Part shown: positions 7,128-15,347 of the stretch, one piece after another
Layout: every line of letters begins with the position of its first letter
Position numbering within the stretch: the first letter of the stretch is position 1
NCBI GenBank assembly: GCA_017464425.1
Contig: JAFUDX010000024.1
Location: forward strand, 1-38,734
Length of the DNA stretch: 38,734 nt
Reading direction: 5' to 3'
DNA from: Treponema sp.
GTDB taxonomy: Bacteria; Spirochaetota; Spirochaetia; Treponematales; Treponemataceae
Position numbers and translations under genes: made by a program
The notes under the pieces: generated by a model
What the model was told of the DNA's origin: nothing
The model's database searches: none
What the model saw: only the letters and a program-made list of their open reading frames with translations

Positions 7128-9163
7128 CGCAGCGGCTTGCTCGGCTTTTTCGGCTGCTTGGGTTGCTTTGCGGCTGTCGGCTGCTTTTTGCCCTTGCTTG
7201 CCGAAGTCGCGTTCTTCCCGCCGTCCTTTGCAAACTCCGCTGTCAGATAAAATTTCTCTATCGGCTCGTAGCCCAACGGCGCGACTAGCTCGTTCCAGTT
7301 TTTCGGCAGCTTGATTTCCGTGGTCACAAAGCCGCCTCCGGGCATCACCTGCACCTTGTTGCGGTTCGCGTCTCCCGTGACCAAAAACGCCGTGTCGCCC
7401 TTGTTCATTGTGGCAATCGTCATAATCTTCTCGTCGCTGACAATCGACTTGAGCCATTCTGGTGTGGGCGTGAGTTTTGCCTGCTCCGCCTCATCTTTTG
7501 CAAGCATCTCAAAATGCTCGTCGAAACTGCGGCGTTTGTATTGCTGGCTTCCCGTATTCGCCCAGTAGTGCGCGTAGGTGCGGAGCGCGAGGGGGCGGCG
7601 GGCGGTCTCAATGAGCGCGTCTTCAAGGTCGCTTTTCGTTTTGTATTCCTTTGCCAAATCGCGGGCAACATATTCGGTGATGAAAACCGTGCGCGGAACT
7701 TGCGGCTTCGTGTTCCCCAGACCGTTCTGCTGTTTTTCGGTGATGTCGAATGCCATAATCTCCATGATTTTGTGTGCGTCGTCGGTCGCGGGCGTGACAT
7801 TGTTCCCCCAGGCAAGTGCGCTTCCCGCCGTAATCGTGTTCGCGTTCATATCGTAGCCCTGCTGGACATGGTAGGGCTTCCACCCGATTCTGGCGCAGGC
7901 TTCATTGTCCTCAGAAAAAGCAAACGGAGTCAGGTAGCCGAAGCTTCCCATGCGGTTTTCCTTCACATAGTACCCGCCAATGTTCAGCATGGCGAGTTCT
8001 ATGAAGCGACCGAGTGCCTTGTTCGCCTTTTCGCTAATCATGCCCTGCTGATTGTCAATTCCGAGCTGGCGGGCGAGCGGGCCGTTGAGAAAAGCGAACG
8101 GAGTCCAGCCGTGCGTTGAGGCAAGCGGTTTTCGCCATTCGCCGTCGTTCATGCCCGCCACGAACGCAATGCAAATCGGCATGAATTCTTTCGGAACGCC
8201 CGCCATGACCGCGTTTGCCGCCACGGTGTACACGGTGCATTCCCGATACGCGAGCGCGAATGTGCCGAGGACATCGCTTGCCTTGTAGGGCGTGAAACGC
8301 AAATATTCCTGAATTTTCTCGTCGGTCGGCGGAACTACGGGAAGTCCGTCCGTCCAGTTGTTTATCGCCATGAATTCCTGCACCTCGTCGTAGTTTCCGT
8401 AGTAGATGATTTCGTCGGCGGGGCGTTTTCCTTCGGGCGCGTACTGCTCAATTTCGCTTTTGGTGATTTGTGTGGTGAGCGCGGTTTTGATTTGCGGCCA
8501 CAGGACTTCGCGCGCGTTTTTCTTTAACTCATCGGTCGAATGTGAAGCGAACGCACCGGGATATTCAGCCGTGCGAAGAACTGGAACGCCACGGTTCACG
8601 CCAGTGGAATGCACTTGCGCCACGAATGTGGGAGCGGCGACCGTCACGCTCGGAATGCCGATGTACTCCGCCGCGATTGAGTCGCCCGTTTCCTTTGTGG
8701 TGCAAAGCCCGCAGCCACAGTTTCCCACGATGACCGCATCAACTTTGAGTTCTTTAAGTCGCGCTTGGAACGCCTTTGTTTTTTCCGTCTGCCCGAACAC
8801 CGAATACGGGCCAGCCTGCCCGATGTCGTCAAACATGTAGATTTTCGCCGTGGGGAATTCCTTTTCGATGCACTTTTTCAGCTCGCCATGCGTCGTGACC
8901 GCCATAAACGAGCCGCCCACGAGCGCGATAGTCTTTCCTTTGAGCGTGTCGAGCCGCTTTGCTTGCGAAATCATCGGTACATCGTGATAGCCCACGGGCG
9001 AGACAATGGCGTAATTTTGACTTCCGTCGTCGGCATATTGCGGCACGAGGCACACACCGTCAACGCACTCGTCGGGATTAAGCGAATATTTTGTTCCCGC
9101 GAAGGGCGAAGTGGCAAGGGAAAGCAGAGCCGCAAAGATGAGCAGTTTTTTTGTTCGGTTCAT
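7124..9163 (-). CDS. Secreted UGSC-family redox protein with C-terminal conserved domain
   Basis: 679 residues with an N-terminal signal peptide (hydrophobic 7-20, cleavage near SPFA|G), so exported. The first half carries VIVGNCGCGLCT (about 145-155) followed by DSIAAEYIGIPSVTV, which matches the UGSC protein family. There the motif is selenocysteine-Gly-Ser-Cys; here it reads Cys151-Gly-Leu-Cys154. A second domain starts near 267 (NNWTDGLPVVPPTDEK), often seen with UGSC domains. The tail is Lys/Pro rich (KQPKQPKKPSKPLR) and is shared with an alternate frame behind the radical SAM gene. The GGAGGACACCCT Shine-Dalgarno supports the start. It probably performs thiol redox chemistry outside the cytoplasm. 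A link to ACGX peptide function is inferred from the shared tail and position. Confidence 0.72.
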   Translation of the reverse strand: MNRTKKLLIFAALLSLATSPFAGTKYSLNPDECVDGVCLVPQYADDGSQNYAIVSPVGYHDVPMISQAKRLDTLKGKTIALVGGSFMAVTTHGELKKCIEKEFPTAKIYMFDDIGQAGPYSVFGQTEKTKAFQARLKELKVDAVIVGNCGCGLCTTKETGDSIAAEYIGIPSVTVAAPTFVAQVHSTGVNRGVPVLRTAEYPGAFASHSTDELKKNAREVLWPQIKTALTTQITKSEIEQYAPEGKRPADEIIYYGNYDEVQEFMAINNWTDGLPVVPPTDEKIQEYLRFTPYKASDVLGTFALAYRECTVYTVAANAVMAGVPKEFMPICIAFVAGMNDGEWRKPLASTHGWTPFAFLNGPLARQLGIDNQQGMISEKANKALGRFIELAMLNIGGYYVKENRMGSFGYLTPFAFSEDNEACARIGWKPYHVQQGYDMNANTITAGSALAWGNNVTPATDDAHKIMEIMAFDITEKQQNGLGNTKPQVPRTVFITEYVARDLAKEYKTKSDLEDALIETARRPLALRTYAHYWANTGSQQYKRRSFDEHFEMLAKDEAEQAKLTPTPEWLKSIVSDEKIMTIATMNKGDTAFLVTGDANRNKVQVMPGGGFVTTEIKLPKNWNELVAPLGYEPIEKFYLTAEFAKDGGKNATSASKGKKQPTAAKQPKQPKKPSKPLR

Positions 9164-9187
9164 AGGGTGTCCTCCAATATATGTTCA

Positions 9188-9199
9188 GTATATAGCACC
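9188..9199 (-). promoter_or_regulatory. Candidate extended -10 of the UGSC-type gene
   Basis: The minus strand reads GGTGCTATATAC just upstream of the Shine-Dalgarno. The TGC-TATATA arrangement matches the extended -10 form seen at 1211, 10741 and 35146. No convincing -35 is present. Confidence 0.4.
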
Positions 9200-9329
9200 C
9201 TGAATTTTCACGCATTAAAGAAGTGTTAAAGAAACATTAAAAAGTTTTAAGGCATGGGGATCGATGTTTTTATGTCAATTGTTGTGATAATGTAGCGATA
9301 ATTGACTAATACAGCACATCGTTCACTCT

Positions 9330-10122
9330 TTACAAAATCTTCGTCATGTCGTCAATATCCGGCAAAACCCTCTGCATTTCTTCCGGCATCTCAGAGAGCG
9401 ATTTGTAAGTCGTAACGCCCATCGGCTTGTCGTAATCTTGGATTACATATTCCGCAAACTGCTTGTTCATGCTCTTGCAAAGCACAATACCAATCGTGCG
9501 GTTTTCATGCGGCTTTGCGCGCGAGCGACACAGGTGTAATCGTCCGCGCAAAATTGTTTGGAAGCTCTTTCTGATGATTGTAAGCATCGTTTTTTATCAA
9601 GGTTTCAAGCCTGTCTACTGGCAGATTTTCTTCCACTACGCGGTGAATGTAGTAGTAGCGTTCTGGAAGATTTTTAACCTTGCTGAAAATTGCAATGTGA
9701 TGAGAAAATGGCACTTTGAAAAACTCTTCCACAGGAAAATCCGCAAGGTTAATACCAGAAAGCTTAAAATCGGTAATCGGAATTATCGAATTTTGATTGT
9801 TTTTAAATTTGTCAGACACAACGGACGAATTTGAACTATCAGACACAAAATCGACAGATGCGTCTGTCGAATTACTGTCTACAAGAAAAGCCCAATTATC
9901 ATAGAACTGACGCATATTTTTTAAGCTACTTGCGGAAAATCCGCGTAACCCCGGATGTCCTTTTCTGAGCTGCGAGCTTATAGTTTCAAGCACGCTTGTA
10001 CCCCAAGTTTCCTTGCCTTTTTTGGACGAAAGATAGCGTCCAATTCCGTAATACAGAATAAGCTGAACACGGGTTGTCTCCGATGTAGCTGTCTTGCCGT
10101 CATACAAATTGTTTCCGTGCAC
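9330..10122 (-). pseudogene. DUF1016 (YhcG-type) nuclease pseudogene, nuclease core deleted
   Basis: The right part encodes the N-terminal half of a DUF1016 protein (LYYGIGRYLSS, GLRGFSASSLKNMRQFY, FSHHIAIFSK) and ends after NNFARTITPVSLARKAA. The left part resumes in another frame with KPHENRTIGIVLCKS through the family C-terminus. Compared with the intact paralogue at 10766-11911, roughly 100 residues holding the PD-(D/E)XK catalytic core are missing, and the first about 20 residues are also absent. The junction lies near 9515-9535. The remaining message could still give a 205-residue N-terminal fragment, so a dominant-negative or DNA-binding role cannot be excluded. Confidence 0.85.
9851..9870. 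repeat. Palindrome in the linker of the DUF1016 pseudogene
   Basis: TCGACAGA (9851-9858), a 4-base loop, then TCTGTCGA (9863-9870). It encodes part of the linker just before the conserved FSHHIAIF block, the same relative place as the palindromes in the three intact paralogues. Confidence 0.8.
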
Positions 10123-10129
10123 GCAAAGT

Positions 10130-10486
10130 TTATTTTTTTAACCGGTTTGCAAGTTTTTTATCAAATGTAAAAATTTCTTCACCCAAGATTTGATTTCGGG
10201 CAATCAACAGACAATCAACGAAGTCAAATTTTGTCCGAGAATAATTGCTCAGGGCATCTCTTACGACATCAGCATTATCAAATTCAATCTCGTATGTGAT
10301 TGGAGCAACAATCTCGCTTATTTTTTCTCGCGGAACAGAGTACAACTTTACAAGAACATAAACAACTTCCGCAATTATTTCGGGATATGATTTTGAGCCG
10401 TTTTCTATGAGTTGCGCGGTTTTTTCTGCTTGCTCAGGTATGTCATTTAGCAGATAGCGAAGAATTGCATTTGTATCCAGCGTCAT
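10130..10486 (-). CDS. PIN-domain toxin (VapC-like ribonuclease)
   Basis: 118 residues from the ATG at 10486. The PIN nuclease signature is clear: MTLDTNAILRYLLND (Asp4), an acidic mid-helix, KFDFVDCLLIARN (conserved acidic residue) and TFDKKLANRL near the C-terminus. PIN toxins cleave RNA with a Mg-bound acidic triad. A longer in-frame start at 10576 would lie inside the antitoxin gene. The chosen start overlaps the antitoxin stop as ATGA, with AGGAGAAAACGA ahead of it, the usual coupling of toxin-antitoxin pairs. The cellular target RNA is not predictable. Confidence 0.85.
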   Translation of the reverse strand: MTLDTNAILRYLLNDIPEQAEKTAQLIENGSKSYPEIIAEVVYVLVKLYSVPREKISEIVAPITYEIEFDNADVVRDALSNYSRTKFDFVDCLLIARNQILGEEIFTFDKKLANRLKK

Positions 10487-10701
10487 TCGTTTTCTCCTGA
10501 GAACGCCTGTTTCGCAACAGAATCTTCCTGTGGAATAAGCTTTGGATTTGCATATTGTGCGGCAATTCCCCTGCAAGTCGCTTTTTTCTGTGGTTCAAAT
10601 TCATCAAGAAATGTAATTATAAATCTTTGGTTTTGTTTAACCGCAACATTTCCCTCAGTTATGTAATTTTGTCCGTCAAAATATCCTTTTACCGCAGTCA
10701 T
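10483..10701 (-). CDS. Antitoxin of the PIN toxin pair
   Basis: 72 residues: KGYFDGQNYITEGNVAVKQNQRFIITFLDE forms a short strand-rich N-terminus of the kind seen in small antitoxins, and the acidic, flexible C-terminus would wrap the toxin. An AAGGAGG Shine-Dalgarno precedes the ATG. A perfect inverted repeat, CTCAGA-A-TCTGAG, sits between the -10 and the Shine-Dalgarno as a probable autoregulatory operator. The antitoxin call rests mainly on its size, order and overlap with the PIN gene. I cannot place it in a named antitoxin fold with certainty. Confidence 0.75.
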   Translation of the reverse strand: MTAVKGYFDGQNYITEGNVAVKQNQRFIITFLDEFEPQKKATCRGIAAQYANPKLIPQEDSVAKQAFSGENE

Positions 10702-10714
10702 ACAGCACCTCCTT

Positions 10715-10741
10715 CTCAGAATCTGAGTATATTATAGCACA
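10715..10741 (-). promoter_or_regulatory. Promoter and operator of the toxin-antitoxin pair
   Basis: The minus strand carries TGTGCTATAAT (10741-10731), an extended -10 identical in all 11 bases to the one at 1211. It is followed by the 13-base palindrome CTCAGA-N-TCTGAG (10715-10727), near the expected transcription start. That is where antitoxin-toxin complexes typically bind to repress themselves. Confidence 0.6.
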
Positions 10742-10765
10742 TTTTTACAAAAAATGCACTCTTCT

Positions 10766-11911
10766 TTACTCCATCGCTTTCGCTAGTTCTTCCTCGCTTG
10801 GAAGCACTTTACGGACATCTTCTGCTGTCTTGTAAGTTGCAACACCCATGGGATTTTCATAGCCCTGAATCAAATATTCCACAAAATTCTTATCTGCCTG
10901 TTTGCAAAGAATAATGCCAATGCTTGGATTTTCAAACGGCTTTTTCACTTTGTCGTCAAGAATGCGTAAATATGCGCTGAGCTGCCCCAGATACGCAGGC
11001 TTGAATTCACCTTTTTTTAATTCTACGGCAACAAGGGCGGCTAGTTCTCGGTTGTAAAAAAGCAAATCAGGGTACTGGTCGTGTCCGAAAATTTCCAGAT
11101 GATACTGATTCCCCACAAAAGCAAAATCATGCCCGAATGTCATAATGAAATTCTTTACATTATGAATAATTTCCTGCTCAACTACTCGCTCGTCAATGTC
11201 TGCCTTGTCGCGTTCGCCAAGTTCTTCCACATTTATAAAATCAAGCAGGTATTCATCTTTGAACATTTCTATAGCCTTGAGCGCACTTTTTTTGTTCGGC
11301 ATGGTCTTGGAAAAATTATTTGCCAATTCTCCCTGATGATGATACAAATCTGCTTTGAGAATGTCGCGCAGGGCATATTTATCCCATTGATTTATAAAGG
11401 TTTGGTGAATGTAGAAAATACGCTCTGATATTTCGTGTGTTTTATGGAGTATTTCCATGTGATGTGTAAAACTTACGGAAATAAATTCTTCAAATTTCAA
11501 TTCGGTAGCCGATGGCTGCCGAATTTCTGGCAAAAGCAATTTTGTCTGTACGGTTTCACTATCTACCAAATCGACCGCCAATGGCGAGCGAAATTCAATT
11601 TTTTCCAAATCGGTCGCCGTGGCGACCGATTTATCGAAACAAGGCTGCCACTCTTCATAGAAGCATCTCATTTTCTTTATATTTTCACTTGAAAATCCCC
11701 TCAATCCAGGAAGTTCTTTCTGCAATCGTTCGCTTATCTGCTCAATTGCCCCAGTTCCCCAAAATCCTTTGCGAGAATGTTCAGAAACATATCTTCCAAT
11801 TCCAAAATATAATGAAAGCTGCTCTTTGTTCACGCCTTTTGCGGCTCTGCACTGGCTTTCGAGAATTGCTGTTTTTATTGCTTTTACAGCGTTTGTAAGT
11901 TCCTTTTCCAT
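10766..11911 (-). CDS. YhcG/DUF1016-family PD-(D/E)XK nuclease (copy B)
   Basis: 381 residues. An N-terminal DUF1016 DNA-binding-like domain (LYFGIGRYVSEHSRKGFWGTG, PGLRGFSSENIKKMR) is joined by a variable linker (about 92-138) to a conserved FTHHMEILHKT block and a C-terminal PD-(D/E)XK nuclease: YPDLLFY (Asp282) with VAVELKKG (Glu297, Lys299). Family members occur in restriction and defence islands and are thought to act on DNA; the exact role is unsettled. The variable linker is encoded by DNA palindromes (see 11499 and 11607). It is the intact version of the pseudogene at 9330-10122. Confidence 0.86.
   Translation of the reverse strand: MEKELTNAVKAIKTAILESQCRAAKGVNKEQLSLYFGIGRYVSEHSRKGFWGTGAIEQISERLQKELPGLRGFSSENIKKMRCFYEEWQPCFDKSVATATDLEKIEFRSPLAVDLVDSETVQTKLLLPEIRQPSATELKFEEFISVSFTHHMEILHKTHEISERIFYIHQTFINQWDKYALRDILKADLYHHQGELANNFSKTMPNKKSALKAIEMFKDEYLLDFINVEELGERDKADIDERVVEQEIIHNVKNFIMTFGHDFAFVGNQYHLEIFGHDQYPDLLFYNRELAALVAVELKKGEFKPAYLGQLSAYLRILDDKVKKPFENPSIGIILCKQADKNFVEYLIQGYENPMGVATYKTAEDVRKVLPSEEELAKAME
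11499..11525. repeat. Near-perfect palindrome in DUF1016 copy B linker (first)
   Basis: AATTCGGTAGCC (11499-11510) pairs with GGCTGCCGAATT (11514-11525) at 11 of 12 positions around GAT. It codes for residues near 129-137 of the linker. Confidence 0.85.
11607..11632. repeat. Perfect 12-base-arm palindrome in DUF1016 copy B linker (second)
   Basis: AAATCGGTCGCC (11607-11618), centre GT, then GGCGACCGATTT (11621-11632): all 12 pairs match. A weaker third inverted repeat lies between the two, around 11570-11596. It codes for residues near 94-101. Confidence 0.9.
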
Positions 11912-11916
11912 ACTTT

Positions 11917-12078
11917 TTACTCCATCTCCCGTACATTGCTTTCAATAAACTCCACTTCCTCTGGCGAAAGCCCGTACTTTGCGTAGACTTGCTTGTCTAT
12001 GGCGGGGACAGGACGACTGTAAGTCGATGTCGCTAGCCGCCGTGAAGTCTTCGCGCGGGCGAACTTGGTCTTAATACA
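11917..12078 (-). pseudogene. 3' remnant of a second helicase-methyltransferase restriction gene
   Basis: The minus strand reads CIKTKFARA, then DFTAASDID in the same frame. After a frame change it reads VPAIDKQVYAKYGLSPEEVE and ends ESNVREME-stop. The intact gene at 16340-20377 ends with the matching blocks IKTKFARA, DFTPQSDID and DAQLYAKYGLSPEEVEF to ENVKEM-type residues. About 25 residues between the first two blocks are missing and the frame is broken, so this is the scar of a lost paralogue. It sits directly behind DUF1016 copy C. Confidence 0.85.
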
Positions 12079-12080
12079 AT

Positions 12081-13172
12081 TCATTCCTCCATTGCCCCCA
12101 CAAACTCTTCCAAACTATGTTGCAAGATTTCCTGCGGGATAAGTTTTTCCCTATATTCTGCGACCATCGTAGGACTCATACTGCGGTTCAAAGCGTATTT
12201 CACAACTTCGCGGTTAGCTTCTTTGCACAAAAGAATTCCTATGCTCGGATTCTCATTGCTGCGCTTTTCCGTCTGGTCTAGAGCTTCAAGATAGAATTCC
12301 AGTTGCCCCATAAATTCTGGCTTGAATTCCATAGTTTTCAACTCAATCGCAACAAGGCACTGCAAGGCTCGGTGGTAAAAAAGCAAGTCAATGCTAAAAC
12401 TCTTTCCGCCAACCTCGATTGTATGCTCTTCGTCCATAAAAATGAAATCCTTGCCAAGCTCAAGGATAAAGTCCTTCATATGCTGGACAATTCCCTTACG
12501 GAGCTTTGTTTCCTTATATTTTCCGTGCAATCCCAAAAATTCAAGGTATGCCGTATCCTTGAATACAGTCGAAGCCGCTGGGTATGTTTCCTGCAAGGCG
12601 AGAGATTGAAAATCACGGCTGCCCAAAACCGACTCATAGGCATTCGTCTTTATAGCCCTTTGGAGTTCCTTTACCTCAAACCGCTCTCTTTGCGCATACA
12701 AAATGTAAAAAAGCCGTTGCTCATTGAATTTGCAGCCGTTCAGAATCTGTTGATGGCATGTCCAGTTTATGCTCAACAAAATTTTTGGCAATTGTGCCAT
12801 TTCAAATGGCACAATTTGTTTTTCCTGCGCTTCAAGTTTTTCTGGTAACAAATATGAGCCACTAAGCCCCAGTTGATTGAGCATTTGAGCAAAAGCAGGG
12901 GCTGAATATGTTTCGTAGAACTGAACCATTTTGTACAAAGTCCGTCTGCTGTAGCCTTTCAAACTCGGGTCTTTCGTGCGCAGATATTCCGAAAGCTCTG
13001 TCACGACAGAACTACCCCACTCTGCCGATTTGATTTTCTGTGAAACATAGCCGCCCACATTCCATGCAATAAAAAGTGAATTGTTGTTCACTTCCTGCAA
13101 AGCGCGGGTGCGGTGCAAGTCGATTATTGAGTAAACTTGATTAAAATTGTTTTTTATGATTTCGTTTGGCAT
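12081..13172 (-). CDS. YhcG/DUF1016-family PD-(D/E)XK nuclease (copy C)
   Basis: 363 residues with the same two-part plan as copy B but only distantly similar: N-terminal block (IAWNVGGYVSQKIKSAEWGSS, LKGYSRRTLYKMVQFYE), a linker at about 95-130, then LSINWTCHQQIL, and a nuclease core FSIDLLFYHRALQCLVAIELK with Asp and Glu-X-Lys in place. The Shine-Dalgarno GGGGAG precedes the ATG. The linker residues IVPFEMAQ are encoded by a perfect 27-base palindrome (12790-12816). It lies between two remnants of deleted genes, indicating repeated rearrangement. Confidence 0.85.
   Translation of the reverse strand: MPNEIIKNNFNQVYSIIDLHRTRALQEVNNNSLFIAWNVGGYVSQKIKSAEWGSSVVTELSEYLRTKDPSLKGYSRRTLYKMVQFYETYSAPAFAQMLNQLGLSGSYLLPEKLEAQEKQIVPFEMAQLPKILLSINWTCHQQILNGCKFNEQRLFYILYAQRERFEVKELQRAIKTNAYESVLGSRDFQSLALQETYPAASTVFKDTAYLEFLGLHGKYKETKLRKGIVQHMKDFILELGKDFIFMDEEHTIEVGGKSFSIDLLFYHRALQCLVAIELKTMEFKPEFMGQLEFYLEALDQTEKRSNENPSIGILLCKEANREVVKYALNRSMSPTMVAEYREKLIPQEILQHSLEEFVGAMEE
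12790..12816. repeat. Perfect 13-1-13 palindrome in DUF1016 copy C linker
   Basis: AATTGTGCCATTT (12790-12802), one central base, then AAATGGCACAATT (12804-12816): 13 of 13 pairs match. A perfect 13-base arm with a single-base centre is not expected by chance in a window this size. Confidence 0.93.
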
Positions 13173-13186
13173 TTTTACTCCCCTTT

Positions 13187-13277
13187 TTACAAAATCTTTT
13201 TCATATCACTAATGTCAGGCAGGATCGTCTGCATTTCCTCTGACATCTCAGAAAGAGACTCTGTTTTGTAGTTCGTA
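13187..13277 (-). pseudogene. C-terminal remnant of another DUF1016 gene
   Basis: The minus strand encodes TNYKTESLSEMSEEMQTILP followed by DISDMKKIL-stop. It aligns with the end of the pseudogene at 9330 (TTYKSLSEMPEEMQRVLP, DIDDMTKIL-stop). No upstream homologous sequence remains: the ATPase-DUF4435 gene ends immediately beside it, consistent with replacement of the rest of the DUF1016 gene. Confidence 0.82.
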
Positions 13278-13279
13278 TG

Positions 13280-15307
13280 TCATTTGGCAATCCCCTTATT
13301 TTCTGTTGGAACTTCATGAAAATACTTATTCCGAAGCGTTGTTAATACTTCGGAATTTTCATCAAGGAAAACAAATATCTTATCTTTATAATCCTTTTCG
13401 ATAACAACAGGAACAATACCTACAAGTCCTTTATAATTATATTTGCGGACACCTAATTCATAATCCTTGTGGGCAATAATATCCTCCAACTCTGTTTTTC
13501 GTTTTTGGATTAATTTATCAACCATATTCGAAGCATCATTTAATAATTTTTGGAAACTATTTTTTAATGCCTCTTGAGATTCTGCCTTTTCAAGCAAATT
13601 TTCCTTTAGATATTCATTTATTGTTTGCGTTGCATATTCAACAGTTTGAGCATCGATATTTTGACTTAATTTTTTGAATAATATATTTTTTGCTTCGTCT
13701 AACCTTTCATCCGTGGCATAAAAACGTTTATAGCATGATTTTAATAAATCTTCATCACAGAGAATGTTCTCAACCTCCTGCGCATCTACACAATATATAA
13801 AGTCCTTTTTCCATGCTTCTTTTTGTTCTGCCGTATGAAAATCACCGTCAATTATGCCAATTGCCTTATTTCCATGTATTCCAATTGATTTATTAAAAGC
13901 TCTCGTATAACTAATTACTTGAATATGTCCTTTTGATGGAATGACCGTATACTCAGGAAATAACCGAGTGTACAATTTATAATCAAGGCTAGATTTCGTT
14001 CCTTCGCAAAAAAGAATAGGCTTACGGCTTCCCAATAATTCCATATATAAGATTTCTGGCAAGTCGTCATCTTGAGGCAATTGCTCTATAGACCATTGAG
14101 CGGGAGGCATAAAATCTTTCATCCATAATTTTTCTGCATTAACTCGTGATGCGGCAAAATCAAGATTATGTGTAAGATAGATAAAATGACAATCTTTCCG
14201 TTCTTGTTCTAGTCTATCCCAAAGCTTTGTTACCAATGCCAAATGCAAATGATTTTCTGGTTCATCAATAATAATAAAACTATTTTCTTTTGCAAGCAAA
14301 ACATGGGCAATATAATAAAACACAGCTTTTTCACCATCGCTTAACCCCATGAAATCATATTCATTTATATTTTGAGCAAAAACCTTTAGTTCTCCTGCAT
14401 TATATTTCAATCCCCGATGAAGCAATACTTCATGCCATACCGCAATAGTATGTTCCAATGTGGTGGTTTTTCGCTTAGCATTTTCTTCGTATTTATTTGC
14501 TTCAAAATATTCATTGGCACAAGCATTCTGTTCTTCTACGAGCGATTCAAAAAGCCGTTGTAAATCGCTCCCTATATCACTTGTAAAACCTGTATCTTTG
14601 TATAATTTATCGTTGCTTTGATAGTTCCAAACTCGTTCTCTTGATGTTTTTCCCAAAGAAACAGAAGACACCTTTTTTAATGAAAATATTTTTTGCGCAG
14701 CAATAATCGCAACATTCTTGCCAAGAACTTTTTTTGTGTTTCTCGCAAAGGAACTCTTTCCAGAACCATTTGCACCAATAATCACAAAATTTTCATCAGT
14801 ATTACCAAAATATTTAAATGCATAGATTTGGGCAAGACTTAAATAATCTTTTGTTGCAATATCTACCGAAGATTGAAATATGCTTTGTGCAAAAGCGATG
14901 AAAGTATGTTTCTTTTGAAAATCAATTTCATTATTAATAGCATCATCATATAAATTCTGAATAGGTCTCAAAAACCTTGGCAACTCGCGCATTGTGTGAG
15001 ATTCATTCAATGTATTATAAACTAAAGTCAAATAAGAATTCGAAATAGTGTCTGAATCCATTACAGAATTAAATATACGCCCATACTGCGAGATTATGTC
15101 ATCAATAACAGTTAGGTTCTTGTATGAGTTTTCAAGCATAACATCAAAATTATTCTGCGTTGGAACAACTTCCTTCTGCCAAAGTTTTATTTTCTCTTCA
15201 TTCGGTTTAACAATTATTTCCAAGAAATTTTTATATGCAAGATATGTTGTTTTATGCAGTTCGATAATTTGACGGAGTTTTTCTTTGATTTCTTCTGTGT
15301 TTTCCAT
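13280..15307 (-). CDS. ABC-type AAA ATPase fused to DUF4435 (TOPRIM-like) domain, candidate defence protein
   Basis: 675 residues. Walker A GANGSGKSS (178-186), signature LSDGEKAVF (322-330), Walker B FIIIDEPENHLH (344-355) and the His switch THN (379-381) make an SMC/OLD-like ATPase with a helical insert between Walker A and the signature. From about 429 it continues KPILFCEGTKSSLDYKLY (Glu435) and GIIDGDF (Asp486, Asp488), the DUF4435 block, which resembles TOPRIM nuclease cores. OLD-like ATPase-nuclease proteins often act in phage defence, so that role is likely but inferred. The gene is more AT-rich than its neighbours, suggesting separate acquisition. Confidence 0.8.
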   Translation of the reverse strand: MENTEEIKEKLRQIIELHKTTYLAYKNFLEIIVKPNEEKIKLWQKEVVPTQNNFDVMLENSYKNLTVIDDIISQYGRIFNSVMDSDTISNSYLTLVYNTLNESHTMRELPRFLRPIQNLYDDAINNEIDFQKKHTFIAFAQSIFQSSVDIATKDYLSLAQIYAFKYFGNTDENFVIIGANGSGKSSFARNTKKVLGKNVAIIAAQKIFSLKKVSSVSLGKTSRERVWNYQSNDKLYKDTGFTSDIGSDLQRLFESLVEEQNACANEYFEANKYEENAKRKTTTLEHTIAVWHEVLLHRGLKYNAGELKVFAQNINEYDFMGLSDGEKAVFYYIAHVLLAKENSFIIIDEPENHLHLALVTKLWDRLEQERKDCHFIYLTHNLDFAASRVNAEKLWMKDFMPPAQWSIEQLPQDDDLPEILYMELLGSRKPILFCEGTKSSLDYKLYTRLFPEYTVIPSKGHIQVISYTRAFNKSIGIHGNKAIGIIDGDFHTAEQKEAWKKDFIYCVDAQEVENILCDEDLLKSCYKRFYATDERLDEAKNILFKKLSQNIDAQTVEYATQTINEYLKENLLEKAESQEALKNSFQKLLNDASNMVDKLIQKRKTELEDIIAHKDYELGVRKYNYKGLVGIVPVVIEKDYKDKIFVFLDENSEVLTTLRNKYFHEVPTENKGIAK

Positions 15308-15347
15308 ACTGTCATTTTTCTCCTACTTTTCTATTTCTCCTTTACTT

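Noticed and set aside
9273..9305. Inverted repeat GTCAATT...AATTGAC as an attachment site or terminator
   Set aside because: Arms of 7 bases with a 19-base loop in AT-rich DNA are expected by chance, and there is no U-run or matching site at the island's other end.
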